From: Clostridia bacterium
GTDB taxonomy: Bacteria > Bacillota > Clostridia > RUG12999
Length of the DNA: 40,597 nt
Reading direction: 5' to 3'
Assembly (NCBI GenBank): GCA_022801925.1
Contig: JAAWTG010000003.1
Location: 84,611-125,207, forward strand
Below are positions 24,908 to 35,542 of this stretch, piece by piece. The notes under the pieces were generated by a model. That model was not told where the DNA came from and did no database searches. It worked only from the letters and a program-made list of their open reading frames with translations. A program made the translations under genes and the position numbers. Within the stretch, counting starts at the first letter, position 1. Each line of letters begins with the position of its first letter.

Positions 24908-25324
24908 ATGGAACTAAAAATCAGACAGGCAGAGGAAAACGAGATAGCAGAACTGCTGCAATATGACAGGCATATTGCAGTTGAAAAACTGATGGACTGC
25001 ATTAGAGCAGGAAATGTCTATGCGATATGCTTGGAAAATAAAATGATTGGCGTGCTGCGCTATAGTTATTTCTGGCAGAGCATTCCGTTTTTGGATTTGC
25101 TTTTTTTGGCGCCAGACTGCCGGAAAAAAGGATATGGCAGACATGCTGTGGCATATTGGGAGAAGCAAATGCGGCGGATGGGATACCGGAATGCTATGAC
25201 TTCAACGCAGGCAGATGAAACAGCGCAGTTTTTCTATGAAAAGCTGGGTTATACCCGAGCGGGCGCATTTTTTCCGCCGGAACAGGAAGCGGAAGAAATC
25301 ATATTCAAAAAGCCACTTTTGTAG
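24908..25324 (+). CDS. GNAT family N-acetyltransferase
   Basis: A 138-aa single-domain acetyltransferase. LDLLFLAPDCRKKGYGRHAVAYW contains the acetyl-CoA motif (RKKGYG, about 72-77), and AQFFYEKLGYTRAG is the usual C-terminal GNAT motif. The substrate is not predictable. I chose ATG 24908 with GTGGGGGA 7 bases upstream over the GTG at 24893, which overlaps that site. A second, larger GNAT gene follows after 74 bases on the same strand and may share its transcript. Confidence 0.88.
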   Translation: MELKIRQAEENEIAELLQYDRHIAVEKLMDCIRAGNVYAICLENKMIGVLRYSYFWQSIPFLDLLFLAPDCRKKGYGRHAVAYWEKQMRRMGYRNAMTSTQADETAQFFYEKLGYTRAGAFFPPEQEAEEIIFKKPLL

Positions 25325-25398
25325 ACTCTACTTTGCTTAGACAGGAAAAGATGATAGGAATAACACTTGTGATAGAACAGAAATAGCGGGAGAAATAT

Positions 25399-26355
25399 AT
25401 GGATATCATTGATTTTAGGCAAGAACAAATTGCGGAGGCGGCAGCGCTTGCGCACATATATTATGAAGAAGAACGAAAACAGGTGTCGGTGCTACCTGAG
25501 ACGGATATCTGTTTGCAGTTGGAGACAATGGCGGACAATGGAATGGGAGTGGCAGCGTATGAAAATGGGACAATGGTTGGTTTTATGTGCGCGACAGTTC
25601 CTTTTGCCAATGCATTTGGTGCAACAGATGTAAATGGCGTGTTTTCACCGCTGGGGGCAAATGCGGCAGTGGCAGAGAATCGGGAGGATATCTATGCCGC
25701 GCTGTATCAAAATGCCGCGCGGAAATGGGTGCGTGCCGGAGCGGTGAGCCATGGTATTTGTCTGGGAGCGCATGATATAGCGGCATGGCGGCAGTTTTTT
25801 CAATACGGATTCGGGTTGCGCTGTGTGGATGCAATCCGACCAATGGAACGGATTGTGTGTGAGCCATGCAAAGGATATTCTTTTAGAGAACTTTCAGCGG
25901 CGGAATATCCATTGGCATATTCTTTTGAGCGCATGTTAAACAAACACTATCAGGAAAGCCCTTTTTTTATGAATCGTGTGCAAGAGCAGTATGAAGCATT
26001 TTGCAAGACTTGTGAACGGAAGCGGGAACGGTGCTTTGGCGCGTGGTATCATGGAAATATGTGTGCCTATTTAAAGGTGTCTGGGACTGGTGAGACGTTT
26101 ATAACACAACGGCAAGATTACCAGCATATCACCGGTGCGTTTTGTCTGAAAGAACACAGGGGAAAAGGCGTGGTTCAAAATCTTTTGAACTATGTAATAG
26201 ATGTGTTACAGAAAGAAGGATATGATTATCTGGGCGTGGATTTTGAAAGCATAAATCCAGCGGCACATCACTTTTGGAAAAAATATTTTGCAGCCTATAC
26301 GCATGGCGTTGTGCGCCGGATTGATGAACGGATTTTAGAAATGGGACGGGAATGA
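25399..26355 (+). CDS. Tandem-GNAT acetyltransferase-like protein
   Basis: A 318-aa protein with two acetyltransferase-fold halves. The first (about 1-150) lacks a clear acetyl-CoA loop and is probably non-catalytic. The second (about 160-318) has GAFCLKEHRGKGVVQNLLNYVIDVLQ, where HRGKGVVQ is the acetyl-CoA-binding turn, and NPAAHHFWKKYF near the end, the typical GNAT tail. The substrate is unknown. It starts at ATG 25399 with a modest site (GCGGGAG) 7 to 8 bases upstream. A terminator hairpin follows 90 bases downstream. Confidence 0.82.
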   Translation: MDIIDFRQEQIAEAAALAHIYYEEERKQVSVLPETDICLQLETMADNGMGVAAYENGTMVGFMCATVPFANAFGATDVNGVFSPLGANAAVAENREDIYAALYQNAARKWVRAGAVSHGICLGAHDIAAWRQFFQYGFGLRCVDAIRPMERIVCEPCKGYSFRELSAAEYPLAYSFERMLNKHYQESPFFMNRVQEQYEAFCKTCERKRERCFGAWYHGNMCAYLKVSGTGETFITQRQDYQHITGAFCLKEHRGKGVVQNLLNYVIDVLQKEGYDYLGVDFESINPAAHHFWKKYFAAYTHGVVRRIDERILEMGRE

Positions 26356-26444
26356 TGGTTTAGGCAAATAAAAGTTGAATCTCTTATGCCTATGCCTATG
26401 AAACAAGCAACTAAAATGGAGCGCAGCAGAAAACAGAACGATAG

Positions 26445-26490
26445 AAAACTCTCAAAACACAAGCAATATATGCGTATTTTGAGAGTTTTT
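26445..26490 (+). terminator. Terminator of the tandem-GNAT gene
   Basis: AAAACTCTCAAAA (26445-26457) pairs with TTTTGAGAGTTTT (26477-26489), followed by T. Confidence 0.78.
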
Positions 26491-26542
26491 TATATTCGTC
26501 CTTCAAGAAAACGTATGGTGTTTTTTGGCGTGAAATAAGACA

Positions 26543-26663
26543 TATTTATCCTTGAGATATAAGAAGGGATTGATTCATTGGCAGCTTTGCTAACCTTAAA
26601 GCATACACAACTGTCCCAGCGTGGACGGTGGAATCAAGCATGTATGCGTTTGAAGGATAAATA
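26543..26663. other. 120-base structured intergenic element
   Basis: Perfect 11-bp terminal inverted repeats (TATTTATCCTT 26543-26553, AAGGATAAATA 26653-26663) enclose further nested pairing: GCATACA/TGTATGC (26601-26607, 26641-26647), extended by CCTTAAA/TTTGAAGG with bulges, around the hairpin ACTGTCC/GGACGGT (26610-26616, 26623-26629). TTGATTC/GAATCAA (26570-26576, 26631-26637) crosses it like a pseudoknot. It lies in the 315 bases between the GNAT gene and spoVAE, which hold no protein gene. It could be a structured RNA or a small mobile element. Confidence 0.5.
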
Positions 26664-26672
26664 ATGATTATT

Positions 26673-27029
26673 TTAAGATTTTTCTTTTGATTTGAAAATA
26701 AGTGCGGCAATTAAGCTGAATACCACTGCCGCTGCGATTCCGCCTGCCGTTGCAGTGAGACCTCCTGTGAGAATGCCGAGCAAACCGTGTTCCTCCACAG
26801 CTTTCATCACGCCCTTTGCAAGCGAATAGCCAAAACCTGTCAGCGGAACGGTTGCACCCGCTCCGGCAAGTTTGACCAATGGTTCATAAGCGCCCACCAA
26901 CGTGAGGAATACACCGGCGACAACATAAACCACCAAAATACGCGCCGGTGTTAATTTGGTTTTGTCGATTAAAATCTGCCCGATGACACACAAAATGCCG
27001 CCGACAATAAAAGCCCATAAATAAGTCAT
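26673..27029 (-). CDS. spoVAE: Stage V sporulation protein AE
   Basis: A 118-aa membrane protein of the SpoVA complex, which moves Ca-dipicolinate through the inner forespore membrane during sporulation and out at germination. FIVGGILCVIGQILIDKTKLTPARILV at the start and GAGATVPLTGFGYSLAKG in the middle are the family signature, shared with SpoVAC. There are about four hydrophobic segments. Three ATG codons stand in a row at 27035, 27032 and 27029; GGAGG is 8 bases from the last, so I use 27029. It is the third gene of the spoVAC-AD-AE operon, 19 bases after spoVAD. Confidence 0.95.
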   Translation of the reverse strand: MTYLWAFIVGGILCVIGQILIDKTKLTPARILVVYVVAGVFLTLVGAYEPLVKLAGAGATVPLTGFGYSLAKGVMKAVEEHGLLGILTGGLTATAGGIAAAVVFSLIAALIFKSKEKS

Positions 27030-27048
27030 CATCATTTCCTCCTTCCCG

Positions 27049-28071
27049 TTAGTTTGCTTTGTCCGTGACAATGCGGACAGCGTGCGCAACGCAGGGAATA
27101 GTCTCCCCTTGTTTAAGTGCGGTGGTGCTCATGAGTGCGCCGGTTGCGACGAACAGCAGGCGTTTGATAGCACCGGAGCGCAGTTCCTCAATCAGTTTGG
27201 AACAAAAGACGCTCGCACTGCAGCCACAGCCGCTTGCACCGGCGTGGACATCTTCTGTTTCAAAATCATAAATCATGCAGCCGCAGTCATCAATAACGTC
27301 GGACACTTCGTAGCCTTGTTGACTCAGCAGGTCAATGTTAAGCTGCCGTCCCACCATGCCAAGGTCGCCTGTTACAATCAAATCGTAATCGCTTGGTCCA
27401 AAGCCGGTATCTTGGAAATGGGCGGCAATGGTATCGGCAGCGGCAGGCGCCATGGCAGCGCCCATGTTGTTGACGTCGCTGATACCCATATCTACGACTT
27501 TACCAGTGGTAACATGGGTAATATAAGGGCCGTCGCCCAGCGCAGATACCACTGCTGCGCCGGAGCCGGTCACAGTCCACTGCGCTGTGGGCGTGCGCTG
27601 TCCGCCATATTCCAGCGGAAATCGAAATTGTTTTTCCGCAGAACAAAAGTGGCTAGAGGTGGTAGCAACAGCGTGGTCGGCGAACCCGCCGTCTACCAAT
27701 AGTCCCGCCAGTCCAAGTCCTTCCGCCATGGTGGAACAAGCGCCGTAAATTCCCATAAAGGGGATGTTCGTGTCCCGAACAGCATAGTGCGCGCTGGAAC
27801 ATTGATTGAGTAAATCGCCTGCCAATAGATACTGAATATCGCTTGTGGAGAGAGAGGCTTTTTGTACAACCTTTTGAATCGCGGTACTCATAAATTTGCT
27901 TTCCGCTTTTTCCCAAGAGTCCTCGCCAAACGTATTGTCCTCCACGATTTCATCGAAATAGGTGCGCAGCGGCCCGTTTCCTTCTTTGCTACCAACAACA
28001 GAAAACGTTTCTGTGATGGTCGGCGGAGAAGCGAGCTGCGCGGTTTGTTTGCCAATATGTTTTGTAGACAT
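27049..28071 (-). CDS. spoVAD: Stage V sporulation protein AD
   Basis: A 340-aa protein with a thiolase-like fold that binds dipicolinic acid as part of the SpoVA channel on the forespore membrane. Family marks are the N-terminal PPTITETFSVVGSKEGNGPL, the LAGDLLNQCSSAHYAVR and GIYGACSTMAEGL stretches (Cys region), TSSHFCSAEKQFRFPLEYG, and the C-terminal LLFVATGALMSTTALKQGE. Length equals that of B. subtilis SpoVAD. It starts at ATG 28071 with AAAGGATGG upstream and lies 70 bases after spoVAC. Without spoVAA, AB, B or F neighbours this is the reduced clostridial version of the operon. Confidence 0.97.
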   Translation of the reverse strand: MSTKHIGKQTAQLASPPTITETFSVVGSKEGNGPLRTYFDEIVEDNTFGEDSWEKAESKFMSTAIQKVVQKASLSTSDIQYLLAGDLLNQCSSAHYAVRDTNIPFMGIYGACSTMAEGLGLAGLLVDGGFADHAVATTSSHFCSAEKQFRFPLEYGGQRTPTAQWTVTGSGAAVVSALGDGPYITHVTTGKVVDMGISDVNNMGAAMAPAAADTIAAHFQDTGFGPSDYDLIVTGDLGMVGRQLNIDLLSQQGYEVSDVIDDCGCMIYDFETEDVHAGASGCGCSASVFCSKLIEELRSGAIKRLLFVATGALMSTTALKQGETIPCVAHAVRIVTDKAN

Positions 28072-28141
28072 GAATAGACCATCCTTTCATTATATAAATA
28101 GGAAGTTGAACGATTAAAAGTAAAGCGCCATGCAGCAGTGA

Positions 28142-28573
28142 TTAATGGATAAAATAATAAATCAGCCCTGCAATGACGGAAGCGACGGTTCCATAAACAA
28201 TGACGGGACCTGCGATAATGAACATTTTTGCACCGACGCCCAGCACATAGCCCTCGCTTTTATATTCAATTGCAGGCGAGGCAACAGAGTTGGCAAAGCC
28301 GGTGATAGGGACGAGCGTACCCGCGCCGGCGTGTTTGGCAATGTTATCGTAAATACCAATACCCGTCAGCAATACGCCCAGAAACACCATGGTGATGGAG
28401 GTTGCAGCCGCGACTTCTTCCAGATTGAGCCCCCAATTGGTATAAAAATTACGGACGCCTTCGCCCAAAACGCAAATCAATCCACCGATGAGAAAGGCTT
28501 TCAACATATTCAGCCACAGTGGGGAATTGGGTGATTTTTTTTCGGCATATACTTTATATTCTTGTTTTTGCAT
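28142..28573 (-). CDS. spoVAC: Stage V sporulation protein AC
   Basis: A 143-aa membrane protein, first gene of the spoVA operon; in B. subtilis its homologue acts as a mechanosensitive channel for dipicolinate release. LKAFLIGGLICVLGEGVRNFY and the GAGTLVPITGFANSVASPAIEYKSEG region (split over about 88-113) are conserved family blocks; there are about four membrane segments. I choose ATG 28573 with AGGTGA 8 bases upstream; the in-frame GTG at 28585 overlaps that site. A sigma-G-type promoter precedes it. Confidence 0.96.
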   Translation of the reverse strand: MQKQEYKVYAEKKSPNSPLWLNMLKAFLIGGLICVLGEGVRNFYTNWGLNLEEVAAATSITMVFLGVLLTGIGIYDNIAKHAGAGTLVPITGFANSVASPAIEYKSEGYVLGVGAKMFIIAGPVIVYGTVASVIAGLIYYFIH

Positions 28574-28607
28574 GTTTTGGTTCACCTCATATTTTCGGTT
28601 TTAATTT

Positions 28608-28636
28608 TAGTATGGCATATTTGTCGGAATTTATGA
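28608..28636 (-). promoter_or_regulatory. Sigma-G/F-type promoter of the spoVA operon
   Basis: On the minus strand TCATA (28636-28632), 17 bases, CATACTA (28614-28608), fitting CATNMTA and four of five bases of GHATR. SpoVA operons are known members of the forespore regulon, which supports it. Confidence 0.65.
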
Positions 28637-28721
28637 ATTGGCACATGAAAATCTTGCAGAAGGGTAAATAATTTTTAAAAAGAAAAGCGGAAAAGAAAGC
28701 AAAAATCATTGAAAAATACCA

Positions 28722-28750
28722 TTGACTAATGATGGAAAAAAAGGTATAAT
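28722..28750 (+). promoter_or_regulatory. Sigma-A promoter of pyruvate:ferredoxin oxidoreductase
   Basis: TTGACT (28722-28727), 17 bases, TATAAT (28745-28750). The leader is about 128 bases long. Confidence 0.85.
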
Positions 28751-28759
28751 AAGAAGTGG

Positions 28760-28802
28760 TTTAATTGGAGGGTTTCTCTAATTAAAATAATTGTATACAA
28801 TT
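28760..28802 (+). promoter_or_regulatory. 5'-terminal stem-loop and palindromic site in the nifJ leader
   Basis: TTTAATTGGAG (28760-28770) pairs with CTCTAATTAAA (28776-28786) with one G-U pair, beginning about 3 bases after the predicted transcript start. Right after it, AATTGTATACAATT (28789-28802) is a perfect 14-bp palindrome of the kind bound by GntR-type repressors. Confidence 0.5.
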
Positions 28803-28827
28803 TAGCGGCAGGCGCCGCGCATGATAG

Positions 28828-32406
<3,579 letters not shown>

Positions 32407-32461
32407 TTTTTCGCAAACAAGATAAAAAAAGGAATGTCTATTGGGATATTCCTTCATAAAG

Positions 32462-32509
32462 AAAACAATCCCCGCCGAGATGCACTTGCGTTTCAGCGGG
32501 GATTGTTTT
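32462..32509 (+). terminator. Terminator of nifJ
   Basis: AAAACAATCCCCGC (32462-32475) pairs perfectly with GCGGGGATTGTTTT (32496-32509). A smaller AAGGAATGTC/GATATTCCTT hairpin (32429-32454) lies before it. Confidence 0.85.
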
Positions 32510-32581
32510 GTATAGAAAAGTTAATCTATTAGACAGCTATCCTTTCTCTCCAATAAAGATGTGTATATCTTTTGAGGGAAG

Positions 32582-32625
32582 AAAAAGGCATAAGAGAATC
32601 GAATTTTATACGGTTCTCTTATACC
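32582..32625 (-). terminator. Second minus-strand terminator past yebC
   Basis: ATAAGAGAATCG (32590-32601) pairs with CGGTTCTCTTAT (32611-32622, one G-U pair), with GG/CC outside; on the minus strand it is followed by TTTTT (A-run 32582-32586). Confidence 0.65.
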
Positions 32626-32644
32626 TAACCATCACCATCTCATC

Positions 32645-32685
32645 AAACAAAAGCCCATTTTCGTCCCAACGAACGAAAATGGGCT
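32645..32685 (-). terminator. First minus-strand terminator past yebC
   Basis: AGCCCATTTTCGT (32652-32664) pairs with ACGAAAATGGGCT (32673-32685), loop of 8; the minus-strand tail is TTTGTTTG. The 400 bases between nifJ and yebC hold these terminators and no gene that I can support. Confidence 0.75.
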
Positions 32686-32812
32686 GCATTTGTATTATTT
32701 AAAAGTATTTGAGAATACGCCATACTTCACATTTTGCCTTCATATCCCCATATGTGAGTAAATCAGCGAAGAGACACATATATGATAGGAGACGACGAAC
32801 AACCGGGTACAG

Positions 32813-33550
32813 TTAGTCTTCTTCGTCCATTTCCCAGTTGTGATAGACATTCTGCACGTCCTCGTTTTCTTCCAGAACCTCCAGCAGTTTGTCCATGAAT
32901 TTCACGTCGTCCTCTTCCGTCAACTTGATATAGTTTTGCGGAATCATGGAGATTTCAGCAGAAGAAGCGGTATAGCCGCGTTCCTCCAGTGCTTCCAAAA
33001 CGCCGGAAAAATCCTCCGGTGCGGTCACGATTTCATAGAATTCTTCCTCGGCGGAAAAATCTTCTCCGCCACAGTCTAAAGCATCCATCATCACGGCTTC
33101 TTCGTCTTCGTTGCCTTCGCGGTCAATGATGATAACGCCTTTTTTGTCAAACATCCACGACACACAGCCATTGGTACCCAGATTGCCGTGGAATTTGTCA
33201 AAATAGTGCCGGACGTCGCCGCCGGTACGGTTGCGGTTGTTGGTCAACGTTTCCACAATCACGGCAACGCCCTTGGGGCCATAGCCTTCATATGTGATTT
33301 CTTCATAGTCATCGCCGCCGCCTTCTCCTGCGGCTTTTTTGATACATCTGGTAATGTTGTCATTCGGCATGTTCGCCGCTTTTGCTTTGGCGATAACGTC
33401 CTTCAATTTGAAGTTGGAATTCGGGTCGGGGCCGCCCTGTTTTACTACAACAGCAAGTTCGCGTCCCAGTTTTGTGAAAATTTTTGCTTTTTGTGCATCT
33501 GTTTTTTCTTTTTTATGTTTAATATTTGCCCATTTGGAATGTCCTGACAT
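32813..33550 (-). CDS. YebC/PmpR family transcriptional regulator / translation factor
   Basis: A 245-aa cytoplasmic protein of the universally distributed YebC family. It opens with [32 protein letters not shown], the strict family signature, and contains [50 protein letters not shown] and [11 protein letters not shown]. Members act as DNA-binding regulators, and some have been tied to relief of ribosome stalling at proline runs. The start is ATG 33550 with AAGGAGG about 7 bases upstream. It lies 30 bases after the DEAD-box helicase gene on the same strand and is likely cotranscribed with it. Confidence 0.96.
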   Translation of the reverse strand: MSGHSKWANIKHKKEKTDAQKAKIFTKLGRELAVVVKQGGPDPNSNFKLKDVIAKAKAANMPNDNITRCIKKAAGEGGGDDYEEITYEGYGPKGVAVIVETLTNNRNRTGGDVRHYFDKFHGNLGTNGCVSWMFDKKGVIIIDREGNEDEEAVMMDALDCGGEDFSAEEEFYEIVTAPEDFSGVLEALEERGYTASSAEISMIPQNYIKLTEEDDVKFMDKLLEVLEENEDVQNVYHNWEMDEED

Positions 33551-33580
33551 CGTATAAAACCTCCTTATATCTTGTTTCCT

Positions 33581-35215
33581 TTATTTCACTGCAGCGCGTT
33601 GGAGTGAGAAACGGTTACCTTTTAGTTTCTGCCCTTTGGAGGCGCGGAGCAATTGGTCTACATGCTGCGCCGGAACGTCAACAAAACTATACCGTTGCAA
33701 AACCTTAATATTTTTCACTTCGTCATCTTTGACACTGCCAAGACCGGTTATCATTTGGATTAAATCGCCCGCACCGACTTTTTGTTCAGAACCAACGCTG
33801 ATGAATAGCCGAGTCCGCTGCCCGCCGGATTTTTTGCGGGATCGACCGGATTTTCCGTTGGAACGAATGTTACTGGAAAAGGAGTGCGTCTGGGTGAGTT
33901 CCTCCAGACTGCCGCCCGGTTGGTCATTTAAAATGGATTTAATCAAGGCACAGGCAATCTGAACAGAAGTGCAGTCCTGCGCGTCCATGATTTGATCCAT
34001 AATCGGTTCATATTCTTCCACAGAATCTTTCTGGAGAATTTTTTGAATGTTTTCCACCAGTTTTTCCACGCGTGAGTTGGTGAGAGAACGCACGGAAGGA
34101 ATCTGACCCGGGCGGATTTTTGTTTTGGTATAATACTGGATATTTTTGAGTTGGATAAAATCTTGGCGGGAACTGACAAAACTAAACGCCATGCCTGTTT
34201 TGCCGGCGCGCCCTGTCCGCCCGATACGGTGGACATAATATTCCGTATCCTGCGGAATATCAAAATTGAAAACAGCTTCCACGCCGGAAATATCAAGACC
34301 GCGCGCTGCAACGTCAGTTGCTGCAAGAAGCTGAAATCGCCCGTGGTGAAAACCGGAAATGACATGATTGCGAGTTTCTTGATTCATGTCGCCATGCAGT
34401 CCTTTGATAGGATATCCGCGCAGCTGCAATGCACTGGTCAACTCGTCTACCTGTTTTTTGGTGTTACAGAAAATCAAAGCAAGCTGTGGCTGATAGGACT
34501 CATATAACCGGCACAGTAAGTCGATTTTTTTCTGAGATGGAATTTCATAATAATATTGTTCTATCGCAGGAACCGTAATATCAGTTTTGGAAATATTGAT
34601 ATGTTTCGGATGAGATTGATACTGTTTGGCGATATCCATAATCTGCGCTGAAATCGTTGCGGAAAACAACAGCATTTGCCGATCTTCCGGCAACAGGTTT
34701 AAAATGAAGCGGATATCTTCTAAAAACCCCATGTTCAGCATTTCGTCCGCTTCGTCTAAAATAACGGTGCTTACCAGCGCAGGGGAGAGTGTTTTGCGCT
34801 TCAAATGGTCAATCATACGACCGGGCGTTCCAACGACAATTTGTACACCGCCGCGCAGCCGCCGCAACTGACTGCCAATGGGTTCGCCGCCATAAATTGC
34901 AGTGCACCTGATTTGCGGCTGGTATTTTGAGAAATCTTTGATTTCGCTGCATACTTGCAGTGCAAGTTCACGCGTGGGGCACAAGATAAAAACTTGTGGT
35001 TTTTTAATACGCGGATTGACTTTTTGTAGTACCGGCAGAGCAAACGCAGCCGTTTTCCCTGTGCCGGTCTGTGATTGGGCAATCACGTCCCGTCCGTCTA
35101 AAATGGCGGGAATACTATGCGTCTGGACATCTGTTGGGGATTCATATCCTTTTTCCAACAGCGCCCGCAGCAAAGACTGTGATAAACCGAGATGGATAAA
35201 ATCTGATTGTTGCAT
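33581..35215 (-). CDS. DEAD-box ATP-dependent RNA helicase (DbpA/CsdA type)
   Basis: A 544-aa RNA helicase. From the start I use: Q motif around GLSQSLLRALLEKGYESPTDVQ, motif I AQSQTGTGKT (46-55), PTRELA (80-85), GTPGR (129-133), DEAD (154-157), SAT (185-187), ATDVAARGLD (299-308) and HRIGRTGR (329-336). The C-terminal 75 residues form a DbpA-like RNA-binding domain, after a basic Ser/Arg/Lys linker. Such proteins remodel rRNA during ribosome assembly and often rise in the cold. Several in-frame starts exist: ATG 35254 has no site, 35227 lies directly against AAGAAGG, and 35215 has that site 13 bases upstream. yebC follows. Confidence 0.93.
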   Translation of the reverse strand: MQQSDFIHLGLSQSLLRALLEKGYESPTDVQTHSIPAILDGRDVIAQSQTGTGKTAAFALPVLQKVNPRIKKPQVFILCPTRELALQVCSEIKDFSKYQPQIRCTAIYGGEPIGSQLRRLRGGVQIVVGTPGRMIDHLKRKTLSPALVSTVILDEADEMLNMGFLEDIRFILNLLPEDRQMLLFSATISAQIMDIAKQYQSHPKHINISKTDITVPAIEQYYYEIPSQKKIDLLCRLYESYQPQLALIFCNTKKQVDELTSALQLRGYPIKGLHGDMNQETRNHVISGFHHGRFQLLAATDVAARGLDISGVEAVFNFDIPQDTEYYVHRIGRTGRAGKTGMAFSFVSSRQDFIQLKNIQYYTKTKIRPGQIPSVRSLTNSRVEKLVENIQKILQKDSVEEYEPIMDQIMDAQDCTSVQIACALIKSILNDQPGGSLEELTQTHSFSSNIRSNGKSGRSRKKSGGQRTRLFISVGSEQKVGAGDLIQMITGLGSVKDDEVKNIKVLQRYSFVDVPAQHVDQLLRASKGQKLKGNRFSLQRAAVK

Positions 35216-35311
35216 ACTGCTTTTCATACCTTCTTTATTTAAATTAGAGAACATTACATATCTACAAATTTATGACTTCATGCAGAAACCATTCTGAACA
35301 CACCTTTATTT

Positions 35312-35340
35312 ATTATAGCATAACTTTACACAAAACTCAA
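35312..35340 (-). promoter_or_regulatory. Sigma-A promoter of the helicase-yebC operon
   Basis: On the minus strand TTGAGT (35340-35335), 17 bases, TATAAT (35317-35312), with TGC directly before the -10 (extended). It gives a leader of about 90 bases. Confidence 0.78.
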
Positions 35341-35450
35341 TATTTAACCTACATTTTGTAATAATTAGACAGATTTTTTGATTCAGATATGTAGTATATT
35401 GGCAGTGCAGCAACTGATTTTGTACAACAGGATACTGATAATGGTGTATA

Positions 35451-35498
35451 AAAAAGACTTCTCACATGGACAACGCGCCTAGGTGAGAAGTCTTTTTT
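35451..35498. terminator. Terminator after the Na/Pi cotransporter gene
   Basis: AAAAAGACTTCTCAC (35451-35465) pairs with GTGAGAAGTCTTTTT (35483-35497), loop of 17. Both strands have a T-run; it serves the minus-strand gene ending at 35543. Confidence 0.85.
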
Positions 35499-35542
35499 GC
35501 ATGATAGCAGTCCGTTAGGCATGAGATTTGACTTTTGTTTGC

